Source: Enterobacter sp. RHBSTW-00175 (GTDB lineage Bacteria > Pseudomonadota > Gammaproteobacteria > Enterobacterales > Enterobacteriaceae). From it: a stretch of DNA of 64,000 nt. The position numbers and the translations under genes were made by a program. Location: the NCBI RefSeq assembly GCF_013927005.1, contig NZ_CP055930.1, forward strand, positions 2,790,001 to 2,854,000, written 5' to 3'. Numbering within the stretch: the first letter of the stretch is position 1; each line of letters begins with the position of its first letter. Below, in pieces: positions 53,206-63,498 of the stretch. Under the pieces are notes generated by a model that saw nothing but the letters and a program-made list of their open reading frames with translations, made no database searches and was not told the origin of the DNA.

Positions 53206-53946
53206 TTACCCCTCGTAAGAATATAGCGTGCGGCAGGTGCTGGCTTTACCCTGCGTCAGGGAGCATTGAGAAAGTACTAACCGCCCTTCGTCACCATAGA
53301 AAAGCGTATTTTGAATGTGCAGGTAAAAGAGGGAGTTCTTCAGGCAGGGAAGGTTGCCTTCGCGCTGGATCCTCTGAGCAAGCGTGATTGCTTTGCTGTG
53401 AAACACATCTGCCAGCGGGGCAAAGGTGTAGACCGGGCATTCCCCGATGTGAGTCAGCAGGTGCATTTTCGCGTGATCCTGATTTTGCTTTATCACGAAT
53501 GACCAGATGCACAGCGCCAGTACGCAGAGCGTCAGCGCGCTGCAAAACAGCAGTTCGTATCGCCAGCGAAGCGGTGTTTTAACTGGCAGGCTCTGCGTTT
53601 CGGCACGGTGTAGCGGGGTGACCGGAATTTCCGCACTCAGCATAAAACCCATTTTGGGCACGGTGACGATAAACCCGGTATCGGGGACAAAGCTTGCCAG
53701 TATTTTGCGCAGAATGCTGATGTACTGGTTGAGCGAATTATTCGAGCCCTGAAGACCGCGTTCGTCCCAGACATCGCGCAAAAAACCTTCGCGCTCAATG
53801 ACATTACCGTGGCGGGCAACCAGCAGTTTCATGATGGCGTTCGCCGTGCCGGTGAGCATCTGAGGCTCTTCTTCTGGCGCACCGATAAGAGAAAACGATC
53901 CGTCTTCGTCGTTATAGACGAGGACATCAGCAAGCAGGTATTTCAT
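53206..53946 (-). CDS. ToxR/CadC-type membrane-bound regulator (MarT-like)
   Basis: This is a 246-residue protein. The start at 53946 (MKYLLADVLVYNDEDG) fits the family; the frame is open further upstream. Residues 1-108 form an OmpR-type winged helix (SNNSLNQYISILRKILAS, then FIVTVPKMGFML), residues 130-152 a single membrane segment, and the rest a short periplasmic domain with cysteines at CPVYTF, CLKNS, CSLTQ and CRTLY. ToxR/CadC regulators bind DNA while anchored in the membrane and often control fimbrial or acid-response genes. The pilin remnant next door is a possible past target. Confidence 0.83.
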   Translation of the reverse strand: MKYLLADVLVYNDEDGSFSLIGAPEEEPQMLTGTANAIMKLLVARHGNVIEREGFLRDVWDERGLQGSNNSLNQYISILRKILASFVPDTGFIVTVPKMGFMLSAEIPVTPLHRAETQSLPVKTPLRWRYELLFCSALTLCVLALCIWSFVIKQNQDHAKMHLLTHIGECPVYTFAPLADVFHSKAITLAQRIQREGNLPCLKNSLFYLHIQNTLFYGDEGRLVLSQCSLTQGKASTCRTLYSYEG

Positions 53947-54077
53947 AGATAATGGCAAAACAGGCAGAGGGAACGGAATACAAACGGTGAGTGTTGAACG
54001 CACAGTTCATCAGGTCAGGTTGTTATTTTAACTGACTTGTTACCGATAACATTGATCCACGCTGGTTTTTGTTCAGA

Positions 54078-54477
54078 TTAATAAGTGAGCGTTACCACCA
54101 CGTCATCACTGAACTCCCCTGTGCCGGTCAGAGGTTGCGCGGGGACCACCCCGTAGCGCAGGCACTGTCCTGCGTTGTTACAGACCTGGCGCTGGTTGCT
54201 ACTGGCGTGGGCGCCAGTGCTCAGTCCAGGCGAAAAGGCTGTTCCCGCCGGGCAGCGTGCCGTTGGTGCAGGTGACGTTGAGTTGCGTGCTGGCCTGAAT
54301 TTCAGCGGTTTCATCAGAACGATGACGCGAAAAATTCAGGTCGCTGGCGTTAATGGTGCAGGATTTCACGACTTCGAGCGTGACGTGCATGGTCGCCGTT
54401 GCGGTGGTATCCGCAGACATCACCCTGGCCGGAAGCAAAAGCGTGGCGCAGCAGAACAGTGCGGGGGCAAGTTTCAT
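54078..54477 (-). pseudogene. Frameshifted spore-coat-U (SCPU) type pilin
   Basis: The minus strand starts with a signal peptide (MKLAPALFCCATLLLPARVM) and a pilin-like VVKSCTINASDLNFSRHR, then NVTCTNGT. The frame then shifts: one extra G in the GGG run at 54244-54246 diverts it to an early stop. The continuation is in the next frame (TAFSPGLSTGAHASSNQRQ, later CLRYGV and the final VVVTLTY). Removing one base gives a 132-residue SCPU protein with the usual paired cysteines and C-terminal strand. SCPU proteins are subunits of Csu-type chaperone-usher pili. No chaperone or usher gene is here, so this is an orphan remnant, unless the shift is a sequencing error. Confidence 0.75.
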
Positions 54478-54489
54478 GGTCTTTATCCG

Positions 54490-55041
54490 TTAAAAATAGA
54501 GTGACTGCTGTTCCAGCAGGCAGATTTTGCGGTGAAACTCCGCCAGGGTGTGGCAGTGGAATTTCGTCATCGCATTACGCTTATGGGTGTAGATGGTTTT
54601 GGGTGATTTATTCAGCAGTTGCGCGATACGCACCAGGCTAATCCCTTTGCTGATCAGCGTGCAAACCCGCAGCTCAGAACGGGTCAGGGTGGCATTGGGC
54701 ACGCTTGCGTTGGTGAAATTTTCAGTGCTTAAGCGCAGGATCAGTTGCGAAACGGACAGGTTGGTCGGCATCACTTTCACCCGATCAGAAGGCAAGTAGA
54801 TTTGGATGTCATTGACGCGGGACGCTTCGGTAAAGACCAGGCTGTGTTTATGGGGCGAACTTTTCATGACCTGTTCGCGCATTCGCAGAATACTTTCCGG
54901 GCTTACGCCATTGCTCCAGAAAATATCTGGTCGGGGAGCCATCATTGTCGAAATGAGTGCTTTAAGGCCGAACCACAGGAAATAGTTGTCGCTCAGAATG
55001 ATGATTTGATAATCGGCGCGTGTGGTGTGAGACAGGTTCAT
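54490..55041 (-). CDS. LuxR-type response-regulator-like protein
   Basis: This is a 183-residue protein. The C-terminal LuxR/FixJ helix-turn-helix is at about 117-173 (LTRSELRVCTLISKGISLVR, LLNKSPKTIYTHKRNAM). The N-terminal 110 residues look like a degenerate receiver (IIILSDNYFLWFGLKALIS) without a clear phospho-acceptor Asp. Such orphan LuxR proteins regulate fimbriae and capsule in enteric bacteria. It directly follows the EAL-like gene with no spacing and precedes the pilin remnant by 12 bases, so all three form one operon. Confidence 0.83.
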   Translation of the reverse strand: MNLSHTTRADYQIIILSDNYFLWFGLKALISTMMAPRPDIFWSNGVSPESILRMREQVMKSSPHKHSLVFTEASRVNDIQIYLPSDRVKVMPTNLSVSQLILRLSTENFTNASVPNATLTRSELRVCTLISKGISLVRIAQLLNKSPKTIYTHKRNAMTKFHCHTLAEFHRKICLLEQQSLYF

Positions 55042-55422
55042 TTACTTATTCCACAGGTAACCCTGGCCGTAATCCGCCGCGCTGGCGCGGGCAAGCGCGA
55101 AGTCGGCAAAGGTTTCAATGCCTTCAATCAGCACTTTGCTGGCCAGTTTTTCCGGGCGCGGAGTTTCCAGAATCAGGCGGGTGTAGAACTCCTCTTCCAG
55201 CAGCAGTTCGGAGGTGGCGTTCAGATAATATTTCCTCCGCGCGTTGCAACTCATGGCGTGGCGAAGCTGCGCAAAAAAATGCTGTTTACGCTGTGCAAAG
55301 GACATCGTTCTGAAGTAGTGCTCAAGATTGACGTGCGGTTTTGCCGTGGACAACATTTCCCAGGCAATGACATGTTCAGTATGTAATGTCCGGATGGATT
55401 CGAATTTGTAGCCAGTTAACAT
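55042..55422 (-). CDS. Internally shortened EAL-domain protein
   Basis: This is a 126-residue protein. The first 90 residues resemble the start of an EAL phosphodiesterase domain (FESIRTLHTEHVIAWEMLS, YYLNATSELLLEEEFYTRL). The last 30 resemble its end (KVLIEGIETFADFALARASA, then GQGYLW). The central 100 or so residues, with the ExL-type metal ligands and the DDFG stretch, are missing and the frame is not broken. The protein cannot hydrolyse c-di-GMP; it may be a remnant or act by protein contact, as degenerate EAL proteins such as YdiV do. Its stop abuts the LuxR start. Confidence 0.7.
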   Translation of the reverse strand: MLTGYKFESIRTLHTEHVIAWEMLSTAKPHVNLEHYFRTMSFAQRKQHFFAQLRHAMSCNARRKYYLNATSELLLEEEFYTRLILETPRPEKLASKVLIEGIETFADFALARASAADYGQGYLWNK

Positions 55423-55573
55423 GATAGGGTTGCGTGAGTTCTCGTCGTGAATTGATGAGTTACGCAGTGTAGGGAGAGGGGGACTTTCAGGATATTTATA
55501 AATAGATTTGCCTTATATAAAGAGCTTTAATCTAATTTATAAATATTTTATAGGATTTTGAATGGTCGTTTGT

Positions 55574-55596
55574 GCGCCCGACAGGATGCCGGGCGC
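55574..55596 (-). terminator. Hairpin after opgB
   Basis: GCGCCCG and CGGGCGC form a 7-base GC-rich stem with a 9-base loop, 10 bases after the opgB stop. No strong U tract follows on the minus strand, so it may be a weak terminator. Confidence 0.5.
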
Positions 55597-55605
55597 GGAG
55601 TGTGA

Positions 55606-57903
55606 TTAGCCTTCGTTGCTTACAATTTTAATTTCTACCATCCCGATTCCCAGCTTACGCGGCGAGTGGCCAAGGATATTGCCTTCGTTGGTGGACTGCG
55701 GGTCTGGCGGCGCAATCACCAGGGTATTGCTGCGCGACGGGTTGTCGAAATGCAGCGTGGTGGTGGTGACATCATTGCCGAGCGTCAGCGCCTGAACGGT
55801 ATCACCTACCCGCACCGGGATCGGGTGATTGGCGTTAGGGCCAAATGCCTTCGCGGTGATCACCAGATCGAATTTTTCCGGTAGCGGATGGGCGTATTCG
55901 ATTTTCACTTCATCACCCAACTGGGCATTGGACCAGCGGCCCCAGGACTCAGGGCGCGAGATCCCGCTGAACTGCTTCACCTCTTCCGGCGCACCGGCCA
56001 CGTTAAAGATAAAGCTGTCGGCTTTGTAACGAATATCGTTATCGACGATTTTCAGCATATCGACGTTGCGCTGGTAGCGGGTTGTGTCGATGACCGTATC
56101 TTTAAAGGCGGTTTTACCTTTCCACTGGGCTTTATCGACGTGCTGAACGATCTGTTCCCCGCCAAGCTGCCCCTGGGAGACGCACCAGTCGGTTGAGAGC
56201 GACAGCGGCTGCGACCAGAGCTGACCCATTTTGTAGCATTGATCTACCCAGACGAAGTTATCGCGCGGGGCGAAATCGGCCAGCTGGTAACGCAGTGGCG
56301 CTGAGTATTCACTTTCCGGTAGCGGCTCTACACGGTTATCCGACACGCGAAGCAGCAACGGCAGGCGGAAATGGCTGCCCGAGAAGGCAATCATGCCTTT
56401 CTGCTGATCGATGGTGAAGTCTTTCATTTCTTTCGGGAAGTTCCACAGGCGAATGATATCAGGCTTCCACGCGAGGATTTTTTCCTTCATGTTGAGGAAC
56501 ACTTCCGACAGCGACTGTCCTGACAGGGTGCTACGACCCAGACCAATAAAGTTATCACCGCCCAGGATATCCAGCACGGTGGCGCCGTTATCCATCGAGT
56601 TACGCTTGGTGGCAATTACATCCTGCTGCGGCTGGTCGCCACGCAGAATGAAGAACAGATTGCTGCGGTCCTGTTTGTTGAGCTCATCCCATGCGCTGTT
56701 TTTCATCGCCAGATGGTCAGAAGAGACAACAATCACCGTGTTTTTAAAATAGGGTGAGGCTTTAATTTTTTCGACCAGCGCGGCGATATGTTCCTGGCTG
56801 CACGTCACGGCGCTAAAGGACTTATTGTTTTTACCGTTGATATTGTAGCTTTTGCGCTGACAGGTGCGGGACACAAATCCGTCAGGATGGTGTGTGTCCA
56901 CCGTCAGGGCGAACAGCGAGAAGCGCTGGCCTGAGCGGGACAGTTCTTCGAATTTCTTCCAGGTTTCATCCAGTACAGTGTCGTCGTAGAAGCCCCAGTC
57001 GTTACGATAGGCAGGGTCGGCTACCGTGGTTTTTAACTCTTCTGCGCCGTAAAGATGATCAAAACCGTGTGATTTCAGGAACACGTCTTTCCCGGCAAAG
57101 CGCAGGTTAGCTCCCTGCACAAAATAGTTTTCGTAGCCGGAGTTTTTCAGGATATCGCCAAGACAGATATTCTGCGGGAAGAAGCTCGACATGGACGCAG
57201 ACGCGTTGCCTTCAAACGGGGCAAATAGCGGAATACCACACTGGGAAGCGACCATACCGGCGATGGTGTAATCGGTGCCGGGTAACTGCATGGTGTGGCT
57301 GAAATCAAGGCCTTCGTCTTTCAGCGGGCCAAGATCGGGAGTCAGGTTCGGGAACGCGTCATTATCAAAGTAGGTACGCTCCAGGCTTTCACCGTAGATG
57401 TAGACCAGATTGAGCTTCGGGCTGGCGATTTTCTTCGACGGCTCTTTGTAGTACGCAGCAAAATCAGGATCACCATCGCGCGACTGGGATTTGACCAGCT
57501 CGGTGATTTGGTGGAAGGCCGGGCTGGCATCCACTGAGGCCAGTGCCAGAAATAGCGCCAGCAGGCTGTAGCCAAAATGGTGGGGAAGATGCCGACGACG
57601 ACGCAGTACCCAGGCGAGCGCGCTGAAAATAGCAACCAGCGATACCACGATGCCCAGGCCTGGAAGTATGTACTTACCAACACCTGCGCCGGTCAGGCTG
57701 TTCGTCAGAGTATAAAGTACCGCGTCATTAATGCCGTCGCCTGTAAAGTAATCGCTCGCATACAAGGTAATGTTGAGAACAATAAAAATGCCAAGCACCA
57801 CCAGCGTGGCGATAAACCACCAGGTGTTGCGACCGGCTTTCCAGGCGTAAACGCCCACAGAGGCAAGAAAAAGGGTTAGGGACATTAACTCTGACAACAG
57901 CAT
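55606..57903 (-). CDS. opgB: Phosphoglycerol transferase I OpgB (MdoB)
   Basis: This 765-residue inner-membrane enzyme has three to four N-terminal membrane segments (residues about 5-130). A large periplasmic alkaline-phosphatase/sulfatase-like domain follows, with the nucleophile region [16 protein letters not shown] (Thr), metal-binding TVDTHHPDG and SSDHLAM. It moves phosphoglycerol from phosphatidylglycerol to osmoregulated periplasmic glucans. The match to E. coli OpgB is close throughout. The start could be ATG at 57903 (GAGGAT upstream) or TTG two codons later. Confidence 0.95.
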   Translation of the reverse strand: MLLSELMSLTLFLASVGVYAWKAGRNTWWFIATLVVLGIFIVLNITLYASDYFTGDGINDAVLYTLTNSLTGAGVGKYILPGLGIVVSLVAIFSALAWVLRRRRHLPHHFGYSLLALFLALASVDASPAFHQITELVKSQSRDGDPDFAAYYKEPSKKIASPKLNLVYIYGESLERTYFDNDAFPNLTPDLGPLKDEGLDFSHTMQLPGTDYTIAGMVASQCGIPLFAPFEGNASASMSSFFPQNICLGDILKNSGYENYFVQGANLRFAGKDVFLKSHGFDHLYGAEELKTTVADPAYRNDWGFYDDTVLDETWKKFEELSRSGQRFSLFALTVDTHHPDGFVSRTCQRKSYNINGKNNKSFSAVTCSQEHIAALVEKIKASPYFKNTVIVVSSDHLAMKNSAWDELNKQDRSNLFFILRGDQPQQDVIATKRNSMDNGATVLDILGGDNFIGLGRSTLSGQSLSEVFLNMKEKILAWKPDIIRLWNFPKEMKDFTIDQQKGMIAFSGSHFRLPLLLRVSDNRVEPLPESEYSAPLRYQLADFAPRDNFVWVDQCYKMGQLWSQPLSLSTDWCVSQGQLGGEQIVQHVDKAQWKGKTAFKDTVIDTTRYQRNVDMLKIVDNDIRYKADSFIFNVAGAPEEVKQFSGISRPESWGRWSNAQLGDEVKIEYAHPLPEKFDLVITAKAFGPNANHPIPVRVGDTVQALTLGNDVTTTTLHFDNPSRSNTLVIAPPDPQSTNEGNILGHSPRKLGIGMVEIKIVSNEG

Positions 57904-58166
57904 ATCCTCATGACGCCAGACGCTTAGCTGGCTAACTGGTTATTTTTTGGTATTACAATGTAATTGCGATGTCGCTTAGCTGCAATTTTAGTGTCACTAA
58001 AATGTGCTGTTGTTAGGATTTGGTTTAGAAAACCATTTTTTTGAAGGCGGTCGCATCCTGACTGGCGGACGCTGAGACTGTGGCAGGTGGTGAAAACGCT
58101 CATTTGACGCCGCGTTATAAGACTAACGTATTAAACGCGGCGTGTTGTGGCAGAAAATGGGGTCGA

Positions 58167-58649
58167 TCAGGAGATGAAATTCATCCCCTGCTTCAGCACC
58201 AGATCGCAGGCTTTGGTTTTCACTTCTTTCGCCAGCGAAGAGTTGCCGAGGGTGCTCAGGTTAAGCTGTTGGCCGTTTTGCGCATTCAGCAGGCCCTGAA
58301 TACCGTCCATGTAGTTGGTATCTTGTTTCTGTTCTTGCGTATCCAGACCCAGTTTGCCAAGCACCTGGTTTTTAATGTTCTGGGTGTCGGTCATGGAAGC
58401 CAGCTTTTGCTTCGCACAATATTCCAGAATACCTGCCGCGTTGTTCATGGTGCCCGCGCTCAGGCTCTGAGTGCTGCTACCTAACAGGCTGGTGAGGGAA
58501 GAGGCGGACAGGCCACCCTGAGAGCTGCTGCTCTCTTTGGTCAGCTCGTTCGCGGCGCTGGAGAGTGAATCTTGCCATGATGCGGCCTGAGCAACGCCGG
58601 ATACCATCAGCGCGCCTAATACTGTGCTGAGAAGAACGTGTTTTTTCAT
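58167..58649 (-). CDS. yjjA: DUF2501 secreted protein YjjA
   Basis: This is a 160-residue protein with a signal peptide (residues 1-22, cleaved after AQA) and a mature part rich in Ser, Leu and Gln with two cysteines (ILEYCAKQKL, VKTKACDLVL). It matches E. coli YjjA (DUF2501), of unknown function. It sits between opgB and dnaC in the conserved order, with an 86-base gap to dnaC. Confidence 0.92.
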   Translation of the reverse strand: MKKHVLLSTVLGALMVSGVAQAASWQDSLSSAANELTKESSSSQGGLSASSLTSLLGSSTQSLSAGTMNNAAGILEYCAKQKLASMTDTQNIKNQVLGKLGLDTQEQKQDTNYMDGIQGLLNAQNGQQLNLSTLGNSSLAKEVKTKACDLVLKQGMNFIS

Positions 58650-58735
58650 AATTGCTTACTCGAACAAAGCCCGTTTTGGGCCGAAAGTGGAGCCAGTATA
58701 TACCTCTTGTCGCGCCGGTATTTCCTGGAAATTTC

Positions 58736-59473
58736 CTAATACTCTTTGCCGGTAACGCGGCTGCGATAACTATCCCAGTCAAAGATGACATACAGGCTGT
58801 TACCGAGCTTCATACGATCCATGACGCGTTCACCCAGCAGACGGGTCATTTCGTCGATATTGTGGTTAGTCAGCATTCCGGTTGGGCGTTTTGACGAGGA
58901 ACGGCGGTCGACAATCTGGTTAATGATCACCTTTTCATAGCGGGATTCGGTCTGAACGCCAATCTCATCAATGACCAGTAAATCGACGTTACTCAGGTCG
59001 TTAAGCAGCTGTTCTTCGCTGGTTTCGCGATTGCTGAAAGTGTCTTTCATGGCGGACATGATATCGGCCACGGTGATAATCAGCACCGATTTACCGCGCA
59101 GCAGTAGCTCGTTACAGATGGCAGCGGCAAGATGATTTTTCCCGGTGCCGGGCTTACCGCTAAAAATAAAGCTGGCAATGTTACCGTCGAATTCGTCTAC
59201 ATACTGGCGTGCGGCGGCCAGAGCGTTCATCTGCCCCTGCGACTCCACTTTGTAGTTATCAAACGAGCAGTTCTGGTGCAGCGGACGGATGCCAGAGCGG
59301 TTGAACGTGCGCTGCATTTTCATGGCCCGGTTTTCGCGGGCGAGGGCGGCGGCGCGGATCTCTCCTTGCTCTTTCTGCCATGCCAGCAGTTCTTCACCGG
59401 TCGTAAACGCGGGTTTGACGTTGGCAGGCATCATTTTTTGCAGACGTTTCATCAGGTCGCCGACGTTTTTCAT
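58736..59473 (-). CDS. dnaC: DNA helicase loader DnaC
   Basis: This is a 245-residue AAA+ ATPase. The Walker A motif is GKPGTGKNH (with Asn-His as in E. coli), Walker B is [10 protein letters not shown], and the N-terminal helix binds DnaB. DnaC loads DnaB at the origin and in replication restart. The start overlaps the dnaT stop by 4 bases, so both are made from one message. Confidence 0.96.
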   Translation of the reverse strand: MKNVGDLMKRLQKMMPANVKPAFTTGEELLAWQKEQGEIRAAALARENRAMKMQRTFNRSGIRPLHQNCSFDNYKVESQGQMNALAAARQYVDEFDGNIASFIFSGKPGTGKNHLAAAICNELLLRGKSVLIITVADIMSAMKDTFSNRETSEEQLLNDLSNVDLLVIDEIGVQTESRYEKVIINQIVDRRSSSKRPTGMLTNHNIDEMTRLLGERVMDRMKLGNSLYVIFDWDSYRSRVTGKEY

Positions 59474-60015
59474 TTAGCACCTCGGAATCCATTGGGGATC
59501 TGTTTGTCAGGTTCTGAAAAGGCGTTGATATCGCGCTTTGACTGACCGCCGTTACTGGCGCGGCTCATCTGAATGCTGCGCGCAAGTTTTTGCTGCCACT
59601 GAACATGGTGGAACACTTTGCCTTCTGCCTGCCAGTAGGCGGTGAATGCCGCCAGCTCTTCGGGGGTGACTGTTTGCGCGAGAGCAATCCCCCATAACGC
59701 GGCCTGACGCTGGAAATCGGCGTCAGGTTGCCATCCGCCGTACATGGCAAATTTCCCCATCGGCACGGCGACCGGGGCGCTTCCTGGCTCTTCAAAGAAC
59801 TGAGTATCCAGCGTCACATCGCTCACCGGGCGCGACAGGCGCGCTTCGAGATCCAACAGCTGTGCCAGACGTTCAGGCGTGATCGCATAAAACGCCGGTG
59901 CGTTATCAGCGAATACCGCGAGCGTGCCGTTTTCGGCGTTGGTCAGTACACCACGGGGATCGTGCATAAATGCATCGATACCCGCAATGCTGGTGGTCAG
60001 GATTCTGGAAGACAT
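59470..60015 (-). CDS. dnaT: Primosomal protein DnaT
   Basis: This 181-residue protein matches E. coli DnaT (179). The N-terminal [20 protein letters not shown] and the C-terminal [20 protein letters not shown] are diagnostic. It helps PriA and PriB load DnaB-DnaC at stalled forks. It is the first gene of the dnaT-dnaC pair. Confidence 0.95.
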   Translation of the reverse strand: MSSRILTTSIAGIDAFMHDPRGVLTNAENGTLAVFADNAPAFYAITPERLAQLLDLEARLSRPVSDVTLDTQFFEEPGSAPVAVPMGKFAMYGGWQPDADFQRQAALWGIALAQTVTPEELAAFTAYWQAEGKVFHHVQWQQKLARSIQMSRASNGGQSKRDINAFSEPDKQIPNGFRGAK

Positions 60016-60104
60016 AACACTTTCTCTACTGATTACTACGGGCGTGATATGGGCTTATGGTAGCACAGAGAGGAAGAGGGGATGGAGGGGGAAAGTATAG
60101 GTCA

Positions 60105-60126
60105 CCCTCTCCCGGCAGGGAGAGGG
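60105..60126. repeat. Short CCCTCTCCC hairpin between ohr and dnaT
   Basis: CCCTCTCCC-GGCA-GGGAGAGGG is a perfect 9-base stem with a 4-base loop, 12 bases after the ohr stop. It is a shortened member of the repeat also seen at 22262 and 27983, and it may terminate or protect the ohr message. Confidence 0.7.
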
Positions 60127-60138
60127 AATCGGTCGGGA

Positions 60139-60567
60139 TTACGCGATGATATTCAACGTCACGTCGATATTGCCGCGAGTGGCGTTAGAGTACGGGCAAA
60201 CAATGTGTGCAGCATCGACCAGTTTTTTCGCTTCGGCTGCATCCATACCTTCAACGTGAATGTTGAGTTTCGCTTCGATACCAAAACCGGTTGGCAGCGG
60301 GCCAATACCTACTTCGCCTTCGATAAACGCGTCTTTCGGCAGGGAGAATTTATCGCGGGCAGCAACGAACTTCATTGCACCCAGGAAGCAGGCAGAATAG
60401 CCGGCTGCGAAAAGTTGTTCCGGGTTGGTGACTTCGCCACCCATGCCGCCCATCTCTTTTGGCACGCCCAGTTTTACATCCAGTACGCCGTCGGAGGAGG
60501 TTGCACGGCCATCGCGGCCTCCGGTTGCTTTTGCTTTGGCAGTGTAGACAACTTTTTCTAAAGACAT
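60139..60567 (-). CDS. ohr: Organic hydroperoxide resistance protein Ohr
   Basis: This is a 142-residue OsmC/Ohr protein. The start at 60567 ([20 protein letters not shown]) has GAGGAACC upstream. The two catalytic cysteines are Cys60 in [11 protein letters not shown] and Cys124 in [14 protein letters not shown]. Ohr reduces organic hydroperoxides, using lipoylated proteins for regeneration. The ohrR gene lies upstream in the same direction, and a shared motif occurs upstream of both. The module is absent from the E. coli K-12 dnaT-yjjB interval. Confidence 0.95.
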   Translation of the reverse strand: MSLEKVVYTAKAKATGGRDGRATSSDGVLDVKLGVPKEMGGMGGEVTNPEQLFAAGYSACFLGAMKFVAARDKFSLPKDAFIEGEVGIGPLPTGFGIEAKLNIHVEGMDAAEAKKLVDAAHIVCPYSNATRGNIDVTLNIIA

Positions 60568-60605
60568 GGCAGGTTCCTCATCTTGCATTTATATGTGCTA
60601 TTAAA

Positions 60606-60619
60606 TAGCGTGCGATATA
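60606..60619 (-). promoter_or_regulatory. Candidate OhrR operator upstream of ohr
   Basis: The plus-strand sequence TAGCGTGCGATATA recurs at 61119-61132 with one change. It lies 39 bases upstream of the ohr start and next to the palindrome GCTATTAAATAGC at 60597-60609. Binding by OhrR is inferred. Confidence 0.55.
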
Positions 60620-60651
60620 TATGTGTAAATAAATACGCGTAAAGTATAGCC

Positions 60652-61104
60652 TTACGCGCGCTGTAGCTGTTGGCGGAAAAGTTCAAGCTGTTCCTTAAGC
60701 CCTGCCAGGGTGGCGGTATCACATTGCACCGCACAACCTACCGCCTGCGGAATACCCACAGCTTGCTGTTGCAGGCTGCTTCCCGCGTCGCTCAGGGTGA
60801 GCACAACCTGACGCTCATCTTTACGGGAGCGATGGCGGTTGATTAGCCCGGCGCTTTCCAGACGTTTCAGCAAAGGCGTTAGTGTGGCTGAGTCAAGAAA
60901 CAGACGCTCGCCAATCTCCGACACCGTAATGTTATCCTGCTCCCACAGCACCAGCATCACCAGGTATTGCGGGTAGGTCAGGTTAAGCGGTGCCAGCAGT
61001 TGCCGGTACAGCTTATTCAGCGCCAGGTTTGCCGAGTAGAGGGCAAAACAGAGCTGGTTATCCAGCAGCAGCGCGGGGGTGGCGTCGTTCGTTTTCGCGT
61101 TCAT
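60652..61104 (-). CDS. ohrR: MarR-family peroxide-sensing repressor OhrR
   Basis: This is a 150-residue MarR-type regulator. The redox-sensing Cys19 in [15 protein letters not shown] is the hallmark of OhrR; oxidation by organic hydroperoxides releases it from DNA. The helix-turn-helix is [20 protein letters not shown] and the wing region is [11 protein letters not shown]. It is upstream of ohr, with 84 bases between, in the same direction. A second pair of cysteines occurs at VGCAVQC near the C-terminus. Confidence 0.93.
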   Translation of the reverse strand: MNAKTNDATPALLLDNQLCFALYSANLALNKLYRQLLAPLNLTYPQYLVMLVLWEQDNITVSEIGERLFLDSATLTPLLKRLESAGLINRHRSRKDERQVVLTLSDAGSSLQQQAVGIPQAVGCAVQCDTATLAGLKEQLELFRQQLQRA

Positions 61105-61118
61105 GAATTGAATATAGA

Positions 61119-61132
61119 TAGTGTGCGATATA
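61119..61132 (-). promoter_or_regulatory. Candidate OhrR operator upstream of ohrR
   Basis: TAGTGTGCGATATA (plus strand) matches the copy upstream of ohr at 13 of 14 positions. It lies 15 bases before the ohrR start, fitting autorepression. Confidence 0.55.
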
Positions 61133-61145
61133 ATTGCAAGCTATT

Positions 61146-61784
61146 TTATGGGCAAGTATAGCGAAGCGCCACCTGAACCGCCATTTTACGATAGTGCTGG
61201 CGTTGCGCCTGCTCGTCTGCGCCATCTTCAAACAGCAGCGTAAAGGTGTAGCTGTTGGCAACGTAGTGGAAGCTAAAACTGCTGATAAGACGGTGAAGAT
61301 CGCGCGCGTCGACTGTCTGATTGAACAGCTGCTTTTCTTTTCCTCGTTGCAGGATCCCGGCGAGAAGTTCCAGCGCGCTGCGGTTCACCTGACGCAGGTA
61401 GCTCGACTGCTGCATAAAGCGGCCGCGCTGCATATTTTCCATGCAGATAATACGGATGTAGTCCGGGTGGTCGGCATGATAATCAAAGGTGGACTCGACC
61501 AGATGCACCAGCGCTTCAACAGGCGGCATTCCGGCCAGGCTCAGCTGTTTTTCACTGGCGCGGATTTGCGTATAAACGTGCTCCAGCGCCAGAAGATAGA
61601 GGTTTTCTTTGTTTTTGAAGTGGTACACCACCATGCGTTTTGTGGTGCCTGCCTTTTCCGCAATTTGCTCCATGCGGGCGCCGTTCAGCCCATACTCGGC
61701 AAAAAGCTCGATAGCGCTGTGAAAAATTTTATCCTTCAGGCTGCCTTCATTGTGGTCGGGGAATTCGCTGCCAGGGTTAGCCAC
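61146..61784 (-). CDS. TetR-family regulator
   Basis: This is a 212-residue TetR/AcrR protein that starts at GTG, with AAGGAAATGAA upstream. The helix-turn-helix is at residues 18-64 (AIELFAEYGLNGARMEQIAE, AGTTKRMVVYHFKNKENLY). The helical C-terminal domain follows. It lies between ohrR and yjjB. The target is unknown; there is no divergent gene, and both neighbours are on the same strand. Confidence 0.87.
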   Translation of the reverse strand: MANPGSEFPDHNEGSLKDKIFHSAIELFAEYGLNGARMEQIAEKAGTTKRMVVYHFKNKENLYLLALEHVYTQIRASEKQLSLAGMPPVEALVHLVESTFDYHADHPDYIRIICMENMQRGRFMQQSSYLRQVNRSALELLAGILQRGKEKQLFNQTVDARDLHRLISSFSFHYVANSYTFTLLFEDGADEQAQRQHYRKMAVQVALRYTCP

Positions 61785-61849
61785 TTCATTTCCTTATCGT
61801 CACCAAACGGAATGTTGGGATTATCACCACGGCAGCGCGAGAACACAAA

Positions 61850-63090
<1,241 letters not shown>

Positions 63091-63498
63091 GTTTACCCTG
63101 AAGAAAAGAAGGATTGCTTGCCTGATGGCCCGGAATGTTTACTTTTAGCACAAAGTGCGGGATCGCTTGCTCTGGGTCAGATCAAGATTTGTGCAAAGAG
63201 TTGCAGAGGTCATGCGCCGGGACCTTGGTGAATGATCATTCGTGGTTTGAATGTTTAATTCAGAAATATAAAAAATATATATTTAGTTTTGCTAATTTTA
63301 TATTTTCAATATTATAACGGTTGTGTAATTAAAATTAATTTCTATTTGTGAGATATTAAACCTGTTTGGGGCAATTCTTATACCATCAAGCTTTATCTTA
63401 ATTTTTGTCAGTAAAACTCGTCCTTCATTCAGGAATGAATCAACATTTATCTGAATGCATTTAACATTATTTAGTAAAAGAAAGGATTCGGAGGAGCT
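63091..63498. other. A+T-rich gap between yjjP and yjjQ
   Basis: These 408 bases separate the divergent yjjP and yjjQ genes. About 150 bases at 63250-63400 are very A+T-rich, as expected for the H-NS-silenced yjjQ-bglJ promoter of E. coli. A 95-codon open frame on the minus strand (63298-63585) overlaps the yjjQ start and has no gene-like features. No core promoter was fixed. Confidence 0.6.
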
